64,000 nt of DNA from Bacteroidota bacterium (GTDB lineage Bacteria; Bacteroidota; Bacteroidia; Flavobacteriales; Weeksellaceae). The position numbers were made by a program, and so were the translations under genes. The notes beneath the pieces were generated by a model, which saw only the letters and a list, made by a program, of their open reading frames with translations, searched no databases and had not been told where the DNA came from. The DNA lies in NCBI GenBank assembly GCA_023460855.1, contig JAEWOS010000004.1, forward strand, positions 27,464-91,463. Direction: 5' to 3'. Below are positions 42,942-51,804 of the stretch, piece after piece. How positions within the stretch are numbered: the first letter of the stretch is position 1; each line of letters begins with the position of its first letter.

Positions 42942-42993
42942 AGAAATTTAAATAAAAACAAAATTTACAGTTTTCTGTATTCTTTTTAGAAAA

Positions 42994-43647
42994 TTATTCC
43001 TGCATTCTGGCAATTACGTCAATACCGCCTTTCGTTTTATCCCCGATTTTGCAAATCACTTCCGTATCTAACGGAAGAAATACATCCATCCGAGATCCAA
43101 ATTTGATAAAACCGTATTCTGTACCAGCTTTTGCCGTATCTCCTTCATTACAGTAATATACGATACGTCGCGCCACATATCCCGCGATTTGCCGGAACAC
43201 TACTTTATGGTGTGTTAAACTGTCAACCGCAACGGTCGTTCTTTCGTTATCTGTAGAAGATTTTTCATGCCATGCAACCAGATATTTTCCCGGATGATAT
43301 TTTTTGTAGATCACCTTTCCGGAAACGGGATAACGGCAGATATGCACATTCAACGGCGACATGAAAATTGAAATCTGAATGGCTTTTTCCTTCAGAAATT
43401 CTGTTTCTTCCACTTCTTTAATCATCACCACTTTTCCGTCAACCGGTGCCACCACATTTTCTTTATGATCGAGAATATCGCGTTCCGGTACTCGGAAAAA
43501 CCAGAAAACCAGTCCGTAAAGAATCAGGAGCGGAACGATGATCAGCAAAGACCAGACTTTCAGAAAATAAACAGCCAGAAAAGCGATAATCGCAAAAACT
43601 ACTGTTGCAACAATGATGGTTCCCGTAGATTCCCGGTGTAATTTCAT
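42994..43647 (-). CDS. psd: phosphatidylserine decarboxylase
   Basis: 217 residues. Two N-terminal membrane helices (about 10-48), then the decarboxylase domain with VAPVDGKVVMIKE, IFMSPLNVHICRYPVSG and the autocleavage site FIKFGSRMDVFLP near the C-terminus, where the GS bond yields the pyruvoyl group. The enzyme makes phosphatidylethanolamine from phosphatidylserine at the inner membrane. The ATG at 43647 lies 2 bases after the cdsA stop; a longer frame reaches back into cdsA without support. It is the last gene of the phospholipid pair. Confidence 0.92.
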   Translation of the reverse strand: MKLHRESTGTIIVATVVFAIIAFLAVYFLKVWSLLIIVPLLILYGLVFWFFRVPERDILDHKENVVAPVDGKVVMIKEVEETEFLKEKAIQISIFMSPLNVHICRYPVSGKVIYKKYHPGKYLVAWHEKSSTDNERTTVAVDSLTHHKVVFRQIAGYVARRIVYYCNEGDTAKAGTEYGFIKFGSRMDVFLPLDTEVICKIGDKTKGGIDVIARMQE

Positions 43648-43649
43648 GG

Positions 43650-44522
43650 TCAGATCAATCTTGATAATACAAAGTACAAATATACTACAGGAGCACAAAT
43701 AATAAAACTATCCAGTCTGTCCAGCACTCCGCCGTGACCCGGAATCAGTTTTCCGCTATCTTTCACGCCGAAACTGCGTTTTAATTTACTCTCCATCAGA
43801 TCACCGATTGGCGCAAAAACAGATACGAGCAAACCTACCACAATCCAGTTTCCGCGCATTTCCGGGAAGTATTTTTCAATAAAAAATGAAAGCACAAGCG
43901 TTAGAACAACTCCTCCGGCAAAACCTTCCCAGGTTTTTTTGGGCGAAATTTTGGGTGCCATTTTGTGTTTTCCGAAAAACCTTCCGGTGAGGTACGCAAA
44001 AGTATCACTTGCCCAGATCAGAATAAAAAGAAAAAACACTTCTAAAGTAAAGATGTTTTGCATTGCGGAAATCTTCGGAAGTCCAAGCGCTAAGCCAAAA
44101 GGAATTGCGAGATAAATGACAATAAATATCAGTTTTCCGCTGTCGAAATACAGTTCACTCGTAAATTTGAAAAGGGTAACTGCTGCGATCAGAATCAGCG
44201 ATATCGCCAGCATTTCGGTAAATCTGAAATCGAAATAAAATCCGTAGCTGAAATATCTTTTGGAGAAAATGTAAAACACAAAAAGTGCGAGAGGCAGTAC
44301 AAGCCACTTTTCATAACCTTTTCCGAACTTCATAATCTGGATACATTCCCAGGTGCAGGCTAAAAAAAGGATTGTCATCAATCCGTAATACAACTGATGC
44401 TGCTGAACAAGTCCCGGAACAACTTTATTGATCAATTCCGCGCCGATCGGATGAACACCCGCAATCAGAATAATAATATAAACGAGGCCTGAAACCGTCC
44501 GTTGAATTAGATTTTTGTCCAA
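43650..44522 (-). CDS. cdsA: phosphatidate cytidylyltransferase
   Basis: 290 residues with about eight membrane helices. The CDP-alcohol-forming signature is visible in the C-terminal third: SPKKTWEGFAGGVVLT and the metal-binding HGGVLDRLDSF. It makes CDP-diacylglycerol from phosphatidate and CTP, the common precursor for phosphatidylserine and other phospholipids. Its product feeds the psd branch encoded just downstream. It follows the LUD-domain gene by 23 bases. Confidence 0.92.
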   Translation of the reverse strand: MDKNLIQRTVSGLVYIIILIAGVHPIGAELINKVVPGLVQQHQLYYGLMTILFLACTWECIQIMKFGKGYEKWLVLPLALFVFYIFSKRYFSYGFYFDFRFTEMLAISLILIAAVTLFKFTSELYFDSGKLIFIVIYLAIPFGLALGLPKISAMQNIFTLEVFFLFILIWASDTFAYLTGRFFGKHKMAPKISPKKTWEGFAGGVVLTLVLSFFIEKYFPEMRGNWIVVGLLVSVFAPIGDLMESKLKRSFGVKDSGKLIPGHGGVLDRLDSFIICAPVVYLYFVLSRLI

Positions 44523-44545
44523 GTTTTAAAAGTTTTACTGCTCAA

Positions 44546-45127
44546 TTAATCTTCAAGCAGGAGAAGGAAAAGTTTCTGCGACTGCTGAACCGGCGCATCG
44601 AGTTTGTTTTGAGTACCGCTGATTGAAGTGAGGTTTTTAACATTTCCGTTGCGTTTGATTTTGCTCATCGCCTCGTTCAGATTGGTTACAATCTGGGAAA
44701 CATTGGCCATCACAATAATTTTGCCCGGAAGTCTCGAGGAATGGAAATGCTTGATATTGTGATGAGAAAGCATTATTCTCGCGTCGTAAGCAATCAGATA
44801 TTCGCAGGTGATAAATGCCGCATCGTTTTCGCTCTGCAAATTATCGGTGTGGGAAATCTTAAGAACATCCAGAAAATTCTTGAGGTCCGGATCGCAGCAG
44901 AATACGGAACTTACTTCTTCAATTTTCAGGATCTGATTGAGCGTTTGCAATGCCTCCGCTTCATCACCGCAATAATTGAAAAATCCACCGGAATGTGTGA
45001 AAAGCTGCGCAAATTTATAATCCAGATCAGCATTCTTGAGAGAATCGCCCAGCCGTTCCAAACTAGTCTGATCATCTTCCTCGGACTGGTTTCTTAACTT
45101 GCTGACAATTTTTCTGAATAAGCTCAA
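44546..45127 (-). CDS. LUD-domain protein
   Basis: 193 residues, cytosolic. It starts with a helical segment (MSLFRKIVSKLRNQSEEDD) and has the LUD-like middle LIAYDARIMLSHHNIKHFHSSRLPGKIIVMANVSQIV. LUD proteins include LutC, involved in lactate use, but this stand-alone type between ftsH and cdsA in Bacteroidetes is uncharacterised. Separated from ftsH by 129 bases containing a terminator-like hairpin. Confidence 0.75.
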   Translation of the reverse strand: MSLFRKIVSKLRNQSEEDDQTSLERLGDSLKNADLDYKFAQLFTHSGGFFNYCGDEAEALQTLNQILKIEEVSSVFCCDPDLKNFLDVLKISHTDNLQSENDAAFITCEYLIAYDARIMLSHHNIKHFHSSRLPGKIIVMANVSQIVTNLNEAMSKIKRNGNVKNLTSISGTQNKLDAPVQQSQKLFLLLLED

Positions 45128-45206
45128 AATCTGCTGCTTTTTAGTTATTTAATGCAAAAGTATCAAAAAATTGAACAAAAATCTGTCCATTTTTTATCAA
45201 CCTAAC

Positions 45207-45248
45207 GAAAAATGCCTCACAATATTTTTCTTATCGGGAGGCATTTTC
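45207..45248 (-). terminator. hairpin after ftsH, possible terminator
   Basis: GAAAATGCCTC and GAGGCATTTTTC on the minus strand flank a loop of about 19 bases, starting 9 bases past the ftsH stop. A short T-run is included in the 3' arm. It may attenuate transcription into the LUD gene. Confidence 0.55.
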
Positions 45249-45256
45249 ATAATATG

Positions 45257-47245
45257 TTAAATCTGGGTATTACTCTCGGGAGCGATCACGTTTTCTTCCT
45301 CCACGGTTGGAGTCGGATTTGTGGCGTTGGTAACCGGATTTTCAGTAAGTTCCGGATCCCATGCTCTCTTTCCGAAAATTTCTTCAAGGTCTTCGCGGAA
45401 GATTACTTCTTTTTCCAGTAGTTTGGATGCGAGCGCATCAAGTTTTGGCCTGTTATCAGCCAGAATTCTGAGGGCGCGTTGATACTGCGTTTCGATGATT
45501 CCCTTGATCTCTACATCAATTTTCTTAGCCGTTTCTTCAGAATACGGTTTCCCGAAAGAATATTCCGACTGTCCTGAACTGTCGTAGTAAGAAATATTCC
45601 CGATATTATCGCTCAAACCATAGATGGTTACCATAGCCTGAGCCTGTTTCGTTACTCTTTCGAGATCAGAAAGCGCTCCGGTAGAAATATTTCCGAAAGC
45701 CGTTTGTTCTGCAGCTCTTCCGCCAAGCGTCGCACACATTTCGTCCAGCATCTGTTCGGTTGTTGTAAGCGATCTTTCTTCCGGCAAATACCAGGCAGCT
45801 CCTAGCGATCTTCCTCTCGGTACAATCGTCACTTTCAATAGTGGCGCAGCATGTTCTACCAGCCATGAAATTGCAGCGTGACCTGCTTCGTGATAAGCCA
45901 CTCTTTTCTTTTCTGACGGCTTAATCGCTTTATTTCTTTTTTCCAGTCCGCCGATAATACGGTCAACAGCATCGAGAAAATCCTGCTTCGTTACTGCGTC
46001 GTGATTATTTCTTGCTGCAATAAGCGCAGCTTCATTACAAACATTTGCGATATCCGCTCCGGAGAATCCCGGTGTTTGCTTTGCCAAAAATTCGCGGTCT
46101 ACTGTTGAATCGAGTTTAATTTTGGAAAGATGGACATCAAAAATCTGTTTTCTTTCATGAAGTTCCGGCAGATCTACATAAATCGAACGGTCAAAACGTC
46201 CGGCTCTCATCAAAGCTTTATCGAGAATATCTGCACGGTTTGTTGCCGCCATTACAATGACATTGGTATCGGTTCCGAAACCGTCCATTTCGGTAAGCAA
46301 CTGATTCAGCGTGTTTTCCCTTTCATCATTTCCTCCCTGAAGTCCGCCTCTTCCTCTTGCGCGACCAATTGCATCGATCTCGTCGATAAAAATAATCGCG
46401 GGTGACTTTGCTTTTGCCTGGGCGAAAAGGTCACGTACACGCGAAGCTCCTACACCTACAAACATCTCGACAAAATCTGACCCTGAAAGCGAGAAGAACG
46501 GCACTTTTGCTTCGCCGGCAACAGCTTTCGCAAGCAATGTTTTACCGGTTCCCGGAGGACCAACGAGAAGCACACCTTTCGGAATTTTACCTCCAAGTCG
46601 CGTATATTTTTCTGAATTTTTCAGAAAGTCTACCACTTCCTGAACCTCTTCTTTTGCACCTTCCAGCCCGGCAACATCTTTAAACGTTACCTGAATTTTA
46701 TCTTTTTCATCAAACAGTTTCGCACGCGATTTTCCGATAGAAAAAATCTGTCCGCCCGGACCACCCGAACCGGCCATTTTTCTGAAAAACACGTAGTAAA
46801 TAATCATCATAATGAAAAGACCGATCCCGATCTGGATCAGTATTTCCTGAAATGCTGAACCTGCGGTATCTACAACAGGCATCGGCGTTTTGATCGCCGG
46901 ATTTTCGGCTTTAATCTCATCAAATTTTTCGAGGAAAAATCTTAGATCACCAAACTTCAGCACATAATCCGGAGACGGAGCTGAACTTAGTGTTGACAAC
47001 GGATTCTGCTGATTAGCAGAATTCTGAGCCGTAGCACTTTTTGCAGCCTGCGTAAGGTAAATATCTGCTTCATTGGTATCACGATAAGCCGTAACCTTCT
47101 CCACTTTTCCTTCCTTTACCAGCTCGAAAAAACTTTCTTCGGTAATTTTGGAACTGGTTTCTCCTCCCAGAAAGTTCGATCCGAAAAGCAGGAGCAAACT
47201 TAAAATGGCAATAGGAAAAAACCAGTTAAATCCTTTATTATTCAT
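45257..47245 (-). CDS. ftsH: ATP-dependent zinc metalloprotease FtsH
   Basis: 662 residues. Membrane helix (about 8-24), a periplasmic domain (25-130), second helix (133-154), then an AAA+ domain with Walker A GPPGTGKT (229-236), Walker B IIFIDEIDAIG, and the second region of homology with arginine finger (NRADILDKALMRAGRFDRSI), and a zinc protease domain with HEAGH near residue 455. FtsH hexamers degrade membrane proteins and some cytosolic regulators. The Gln/Asn/Pro-rich stretch in the periplasmic part (about 70-92) is longer than in E. coli. It follows rsfS by 20 bases. Confidence 0.95.
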   Translation of the reverse strand: MNNKGFNWFFPIAILSLLLLFGSNFLGGETSSKITEESFFELVKEGKVEKVTAYRDTNEADIYLTQAAKSATAQNSANQQNPLSTLSSAPSPDYVLKFGDLRFFLEKFDEIKAENPAIKTPMPVVDTAGSAFQEILIQIGIGLFIMMIIYYVFFRKMAGSGGPGGQIFSIGKSRAKLFDEKDKIQVTFKDVAGLEGAKEEVQEVVDFLKNSEKYTRLGGKIPKGVLLVGPPGTGKTLLAKAVAGEAKVPFFSLSGSDFVEMFVGVGASRVRDLFAQAKAKSPAIIFIDEIDAIGRARGRGGLQGGNDERENTLNQLLTEMDGFGTDTNVIVMAATNRADILDKALMRAGRFDRSIYVDLPELHERKQIFDVHLSKIKLDSTVDREFLAKQTPGFSGADIANVCNEAALIAARNNHDAVTKQDFLDAVDRIIGGLEKRNKAIKPSEKKRVAYHEAGHAAISWLVEHAAPLLKVTIVPRGRSLGAAWYLPEERSLTTTEQMLDEMCATLGGRAAEQTAFGNISTGALSDLERVTKQAQAMVTIYGLSDNIGNISYYDSSGQSEYSFGKPYSEETAKKIDVEIKGIIETQYQRALRILADNRPKLDALASKLLEKEVIFREDLEEIFGKRAWDPELTENPVTNATNPTPTVEEENVIAPESNTQI

Positions 47246-47265
47246 TTAATTATTGTCTAAAAATA

Positions 47266-47628
47266 TCAGTTTTCAATTTTTGTAATCTTCGCATCTCCCC
47301 ACAATTCCTCAATATCATAATATTCGCGGATATGCTTTTGGAATACATGTACTACAACAGAAACATAATCCACCAAAACCCAGAGCGCATTTTCGGTTCC
47401 TTCAACATGCCACGGTCTTTCCTGAAGTTCGTTTCTTACTTTCTTTTCGATACTTCCGGCGATAGCAGAAACCTGGGTATTAGAATTTCCGCTGCAAATA
47501 ATGAATGTTTCTGCAACGGAGTTTTCGATTTTGGACAGGTCGAAAACCATAATATCTTCGCCCTTTACGTCCTGGATCGCATCTATAATTTGTTGTATAA
47601 GTAATTCTTTTTTGTTCGTCTTATTCAT
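47266..47628 (-). CDS. rsfS: ribosome silencing factor RsfS
   Basis: 120 residues, cytosolic. The family blocks are clear: IMVFDLSKIENSVAETFIICSGNS, ERPWHVEGTENALWVLVDYVSVVVHVF and a tail REYYDIEELWGDA. RsfS binds L14 on the 50S subunit and blocks subunit joining in starvation. TAAATTTG on the minus strand (47648-47655) about 20 bases before the ATG may start the rsfS-ftsH-LUD-cdsA-psd transcript. Confidence 0.95.
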   Translation of the reverse strand: MNKTNKKELLIQQIIDAIQDVKGEDIMVFDLSKIENSVAETFIICSGNSNTQVSAIAGSIEKKVRNELQERPWHVEGTENALWVLVDYVSVVVHVFQKHIREYYDIEELWGDAKITKIEN

Positions 47629-47704
47629 TAAAATTTTATATAATCTGCAAATTTATCCTTTTTTATCTATTTTCACGGGCGTGTAAATCTTAAAACTTTC
47701 CCAA

Positions 47705-48421
47705 ATGAACCGCATGTTCTTTGTTTCTGAATGTGAATCCACGAACGATTCTGTAAAAGATTACGTTGATCCCGTAAACACCGGAATCACAGCGCTTTGC
47801 ACATTTCATCAAACCAAAGGAAAAGGTCAGTACGGAAACAAATGGCAGGAGGTCAAAAACCAAAATATCGCCATCACCCTTGCACTTCCCGTGAAGCTGA
47901 TAACACTTGCGGATTCCTTATTCAATTATTATACCGCTGTTTTGCTGCGTGATTTTGTTGCCAATTTGACAAAATGCGGGGTGAAAACGAAATGGCCGAA
48001 TGATTTAATTATTAATGACAGGAAAATTTCGGGCATACTAATAGAAAAGAAAAAAATTCACGGCGAGCCGTACCTGATAACCGGAATCGGAATCAATGTT
48101 ACAGGGGAGAATTTCGCGGACATTCCCAACGCAGGATCTATTTATACAGAAACCGGTGTAAAATACGATTTGAAGATTCTTGCTGAACAACTGTTCGCTT
48201 TTTTCGAAAGAAATCTTGCCAATCTACCATCAAAAGAAGAAATCCTGCAAAACTACAACAGCAATCTCTACCGGAAAGACCAGATTTCGTGTTTTCAGCT
48301 CAATAATCAGCGCCAAAATGGCATAATAAAAAGTGCTGACGAAAACGGTTTTCTATGGATTGATCTGGAACATGACGGACTGTCGAAATTCTTCCACAAG
48401 GAAATCGCAATGCTTTACTGA
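47705..48421 (+). CDS. birA: biotin--[acetyl-CoA-carboxylase] ligase
   Basis: 238 residues, cytosolic. The adenylate-forming core is seen in FVSECESTNDSV, THQ-like FHQTKGKGQYGNKWQE (biotin-binding GRGRxGR-type loop), KWPNDLIINDRKISGILIEKK and GIGINV. There is no N-terminal helix-turn-helix, so it is a ligase only, not a repressor. It attaches biotin to the carboxyl-carrier protein. Its end overlaps the convergent LptF/G-family gene by 7 bases. Divergent from rsfS. Confidence 0.92.
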   Translation: MNRMFFVSECESTNDSVKDYVDPVNTGITALCTFHQTKGKGQYGNKWQEVKNQNIAITLALPVKLITLADSLFNYYTAVLLRDFVANLTKCGVKTKWPNDLIINDRKISGILIEKKKIHGEPYLITGIGINVTGENFADIPNAGSIYTETGVKYDLKILAEQLFAFFERNLANLPSKEEILQNYNSNLYRKDQISCFQLNNQRQNGIIKSADENGFLWIDLEHDGLSKFFHKEIAMLY

Positions 48422-49509
48422 TTCGCACGTCTGAAATACAGAACGGCGGCAATGGGTGCGAAAAAAATATTCGGAAGCCACATCGCGAGTGCGGGTTCGA
48501 GTGTTTTATTCTCTGACACCACCTTCAGCGCTTCAAACGAGAACACAAAAATGAATGCGAGCGCAATTCCAATCGCAAGATTCAATCCCAAACCGCCTCT
48601 CCTTTTTTCTGAAGCCAGCGAAAGCGCTAAGAAAGTAAGCACTATTACCGCAACCGGCATCGAAGTTCGCTGATGCAGTTCGTTAAGGTAGCTGTTCAGG
48701 TTGCTGTTGCCTTTTTCTTTCTCTCTGGCAATAAATTTCAGCAATTCGGGCGTGGGTTTATTCTGTCCCAACGTTTGATCAGGGAAAAGCTCTTCCGGCC
48801 CGAAACCATAACTTTTTTCGATGCTGGCTCCGCTGGTGAGTTTTTCAGTGTCGTCCTTATTAATCGTTTTTTCGTAGTAATTATTCAGAATGAATTTCTG
48901 TTTTTGTTCATTCCACATCACATCGGAAGCGATGAACTGATAGACAAGCCTTTTATTCTGATCAAATCGCTGAAAAACGAAACTGCCACCTCTTTTTTCC
49001 TTTTTATTGTAGCTGTTGACGAAAATAAATTCGTTTTTGGAAAGCTGTGCAGAGACCGGCGCCGTTCCGAGAAGTTTTTCCCTTTTTACAGCATTCATCG
49101 TATAGGCTTCCAGTTCATTTTTCTGAATATTCGCCCATGGTAAAACCATGTGATTCACTACCAGCGCAAACAAAGCTATCAAAAGCGATGTGATCAGATA
49201 TGGCCGTGCAAAACGGTGAAAACTCGCACCACTACTTATTATGGCAACAATTTCTGTATTATTCGCCATCCTGGAAGTGAAGTAAATAACCGAGATAAAT
49301 ACCAGAATTGACATAAACGTCATAATCAGGTAAATAATCCAGTACGGATAATAATTTACGAGGAACTCGCTAACCGTAAAACCGTTATCCCTGATTCTGG
49401 GTTCTTTCGCCTGCACATCGATTACGAGCACAATCAGCGTAAGCAACACGAGGATAAATCCGAATGTTCCCAGATATTTTTTGATGATATAACGGTCGAT
49501 TACACCCAT
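48415..49509 (-). CDS. LptF/LptG-family permease
   Basis: 364 residues with three N-terminal helices (about 10-30, 55-80, 105-125), a periplasmic beta domain (130-270) and three C-terminal helices (about 278-360). This is the YjgP/YjgQ layout: LptF and LptG form the membrane part of the LptB2FG exporter that moves LPS to the outer membrane. Whether it is F or G cannot be settled from sequence alone. Spaced 5 bases from tgt in the same operon. Confidence 0.9.
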   Translation of the reverse strand: MGVIDRYIIKKYLGTFGFILVLLTLIVLVIDVQAKEPRIRDNGFTVSEFLVNYYPYWIIYLIMTFMSILVFISVIYFTSRMANNTEIVAIISSGASFHRFARPYLITSLLIALFALVVNHMVLPWANIQKNELEAYTMNAVKREKLLGTAPVSAQLSKNEFIFVNSYNKKEKRGGSFVFQRFDQNKRLVYQFIASDVMWNEQKQKFILNNYYEKTINKDDTEKLTSGASIEKSYGFGPEELFPDQTLGQNKPTPELLKFIAREKEKGNSNLNSYLNELHQRTSMPVAVIVLTFLALSLASEKRRGGLGLNLAIGIALAFIFVFSFEALKVVSENKTLEPALAMWLPNIFFAPIAAVLYFRRANQ

Positions 49510-49514
49510 AAAAC

Positions 49515-50648
49515 TTATAGCCTCTGCTTCAGAACCGGAATAACGGATTCCTTCCAGCTGTAAAAATCCCCGGCAAGAATACGTTCCCGCGCCGTTTTTA
49601 CCAGATCGAGATAAAATGCAAGATTGTGGATTGAGGAAATCTGTTTAGCCAGATATTCACGAGAAACGAAGAGATGCCTTACATATGCTTTTGAATATTC
49701 GCGGTCAACAAAACTTGTCCCCATTTCATCCAGAGCAGAAAAATCGTTTTTCCAGCGCTCATTTTTCATGTTCATTACACCGTTCCATGTAAAAAGCATT
49801 CCGTTTCTCGCATTCCGCGTCGGCATTACACAATCCATCATATCAATACCGAAGCCAATGGTTTCAAGAATATTCCACGGCGTTCCGACTCCCATCAGAT
49901 AACGAGGTTTTTCAACAGGTAAAACATCTGTTACCTCGTTGGTAATGCGGTACATTTCATCTTCCGGTTCGCCAACGGAAAGTCCGCCGATCGCATTTCC
50001 GGGCGCATCTGCTTCCGCGATAACTTCTGCAGAAATTTTACGCAAATCTGCGTAGGTAGAACCCTGAACAATCGGGAAAAGATGCTGTTTATGAGCGTAC
50101 AGTTCAGGATTTTCCGCACACCATTCCATACAGCGTTTCAGCCATCGGTGCGTCATCTCCATCGAGAGTTTAGCCTGATTGTATTCGCATGGATAAGGCG
50201 TGCATTCATCAAAAGCCATCATGATATCCGCGCCAATCTGCCGTTGGATTTCCATAGATTTTTCAGGAGAAATAAAATGATAGCTTCCGTCTATATGCGA
50301 TTTGAATTTCACTCCTTCCTCCGTCATTTTTCTGGAATCGGACAGCGAGAATACCTGAAAACCCCCGGAATCCGTCAAAATAGGCAAATCCCAGTTCATA
50401 AATTTGTGAAGTCCGCCTGCATTCTGCATCACATCCATTGTGGGACGGAGCAGCAGATGGTAGGTGTTTCCCAGGATAATCTGGGCTTTGATATCTTTCT
50501 TAAGTTCCCGCTGATGAACAGTTTTTACAGAAGCAACAGTTCCTACAGGCATGAAAATAGGCGTCTGCACAACACCGTGATCCGTGGTGACAACACCGGC
50601 TCTTGCTTTTCCTTCTGTTTTCTGTTCAATTTCGAAAAATTTCTGCAT
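49515..50648 (-). CDS. tgt: tRNA-guanine(34) transglycosylase, lacking the usual zinc cysteines
   Basis: 377 residues, cytosolic. It exchanges G34 for preQ1 in GUN-anticodon tRNAs. Core motifs are intact: LTDSGGFQVFSL with Asp93, FDECTPYP, GGLSVGE and GIDMMDCVMPTRNARNG with the nucleophile Asp near 269. Near residue 309, where E. coli has CxCxxC zinc ligands before YSxAYLxHL, this protein reads MGTSFVDREYSKAYVRHL, so the three cysteines are absent although the His remains. I believe this is a shared trait of Bacteroidetes Tgt. Operon: GT2, DUF4296, tgt, LptF/G. Confidence 0.92.
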   Translation of the reverse strand: MQKFFEIEQKTEGKARAGVVTTDHGVVQTPIFMPVGTVASVKTVHQRELKKDIKAQIILGNTYHLLLRPTMDVMQNAGGLHKFMNWDLPILTDSGGFQVFSLSDSRKMTEEGVKFKSHIDGSYHFISPEKSMEIQRQIGADIMMAFDECTPYPCEYNQAKLSMEMTHRWLKRCMEWCAENPELYAHKQHLFPIVQGSTYADLRKISAEVIAEADAPGNAIGGLSVGEPEDEMYRITNEVTDVLPVEKPRYLMGVGTPWNILETIGFGIDMMDCVMPTRNARNGMLFTWNGVMNMKNERWKNDFSALDEMGTSFVDREYSKAYVRHLFVSREYLAKQISSIHNLAFYLDLVKTARERILAGDFYSWKESVIPVLKQRL

Positions 50649-50650
50649 GC

Positions 50651-51013
50651 TTAATTCAATTGCGTATTTTCTTCTTTCTTTTTGGCTTCTTCTATTACTT
50701 TTCTGGCTTCCGGATGGCGGTCCAGCAAAAGTTCCTGCGAATCGTTCAGAATATCTTCCATCTGCCGCTTTACTGTGTAATATTTATAACTTGCCGTGAA
50801 ATCTGCGGCGGACACTTTATGTTTCTGAAAAATAAAACGCGTTCCCGCTTCAATGCTTGCTTCATTACTGAAAGTCATCGCCTGTTCATTAAGAGCGAGG
50901 TCGGCAATAATTTCGGACATTTGATCTTTACCGATTAAATTTTCCGGTTTCTCGGTTAACTGCTGACAGGAAAACACGGACAGCATCAAAAATAACAAGA
51001 CGCAAATCCTCAT
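50651..51013 (-). CDS. DUF4296 family lipoprotein
   Basis: 120 residues. From the ATG at 51013 there is a signal peptide with lipobox VFSC (about C16), then a helical domain with LIGKDQMSEIIADLALNEQAM and FIFQKHKVSAADFTASYKYY. The order fits DUF4296 of flavobacteria. The start forms an ATGA overlap with the upstream glycosyltransferase stop, which favours translation coupling and supports this ATG over the one at 51037. Function unknown. Confidence 0.85.
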   Translation of the reverse strand: MRICVLLFLMLSVFSCQQLTEKPENLIGKDQMSEIIADLALNEQAMTFSNEASIEAGTRFIFQKHKVSAADFTASYKYYTVKRQMEDILNDSQELLLDRHPEARKVIEEAKKKEENTQLN

Positions 51014-51726
51014 AATCTTCCGGTTATGGATTTCCATTTGAGATTGAGGACCCCAAAAATAGCCTCGCCAATTATTCCGCCATTCATTTTGCTTTCGCCC
51101 TGAACCCTGTTTGTGAATATAATGGGAACTTCCTTGATCCTGAATCCTTTTTTGAATGCCCGGAATTTCATTTCTACCTGAAATCCGTAGCCTTTAAGTT
51201 TCACGTCATCCAAACCGATTTCTTCAAGAACTTTTCTCCTGAAGCATACAAATCCCGCGGTAGTGTCGTGCACCGGAATCCCCAGAACGAAACGCACATA
51301 TTTTGATGCAAAATATGAAAGCAGGACTCTTCCCATTGGCCAGTTTACCACGTTCACACCGTTGCTGTAACGCGATCCGACACTCATGTCTGCATCTTTG
51401 CAGGCTTCATATAATTTGATGAGATCATTGGGGTTGTGTGAAAAATCGGCATCCATTTCAAAGATGAAATCGTAGCCGTTCTGCAGTGCCCACTGAAAAC
51501 CGTGAAGATAGGCTTTGCCCAGCCCGTCCTTCACTTTTCTTACGGTAAGATGCAGGAAATCGTGATGTTCGCGCTGCAGTTCCCGCACAATTTCTGCGGT
51601 TCCGTCCGGTGAAGAATCGTCCACAACGAGAATATGGAACTGCTGCTGCAGATTCAGTACAGCAAAAATAATGTTGCGGATATTCTCCTTTTCATTATAG
51701 GTTGGTATAATGACGAGCTTCTTCAT
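51010..51726 (-). CDS. polyprenol-phosphate mannosyl/glycosyltransferase, GT2 (DPM1-like)
   Basis: 238 residues, cytosolic with no added membrane helices. GT2 fold: KLVIIPTYNEKENI, VVDDSSPDGTAEIV, the DXD-containing FEMDADFSHNP, the VGSRYSNGVNVVNWP block and TTAGFVCFRRKVL. It matches dolichol/polyprenol-phosphate mannose synthases of the single-domain DPM1 type. The ATG at 51726 gives the canonical MKKLVIIPTYNE start; the open frame upstream is not homologous. A minus-strand TATCTTTG (51736-51743) 10 bases before the start is a candidate -7 element. Confidence 0.88.
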   Translation of the reverse strand: MKKLVIIPTYNEKENIRNIIFAVLNLQQQFHILVVDDSSPDGTAEIVRELQREHHDFLHLTVRKVKDGLGKAYLHGFQWALQNGYDFIFEMDADFSHNPNDLIKLYEACKDADMSVGSRYSNGVNVVNWPMGRVLLSYFASKYVRFVLGIPVHDTTAGFVCFRRKVLEEIGLDDVKLKGYGFQVEMKFRAFKKGFRIKEVPIIFTNRVQGESKMNGGIIGEAIFGVLNLKWKSITGRL

Positions 51727-51804
51727 TTCTGGGTGCAAAGATAATCTAAATTGACCACTGCCCTTACTTTTCAAATTAATCTTACTTTTGCAAAAAATTT
51801 CCCG

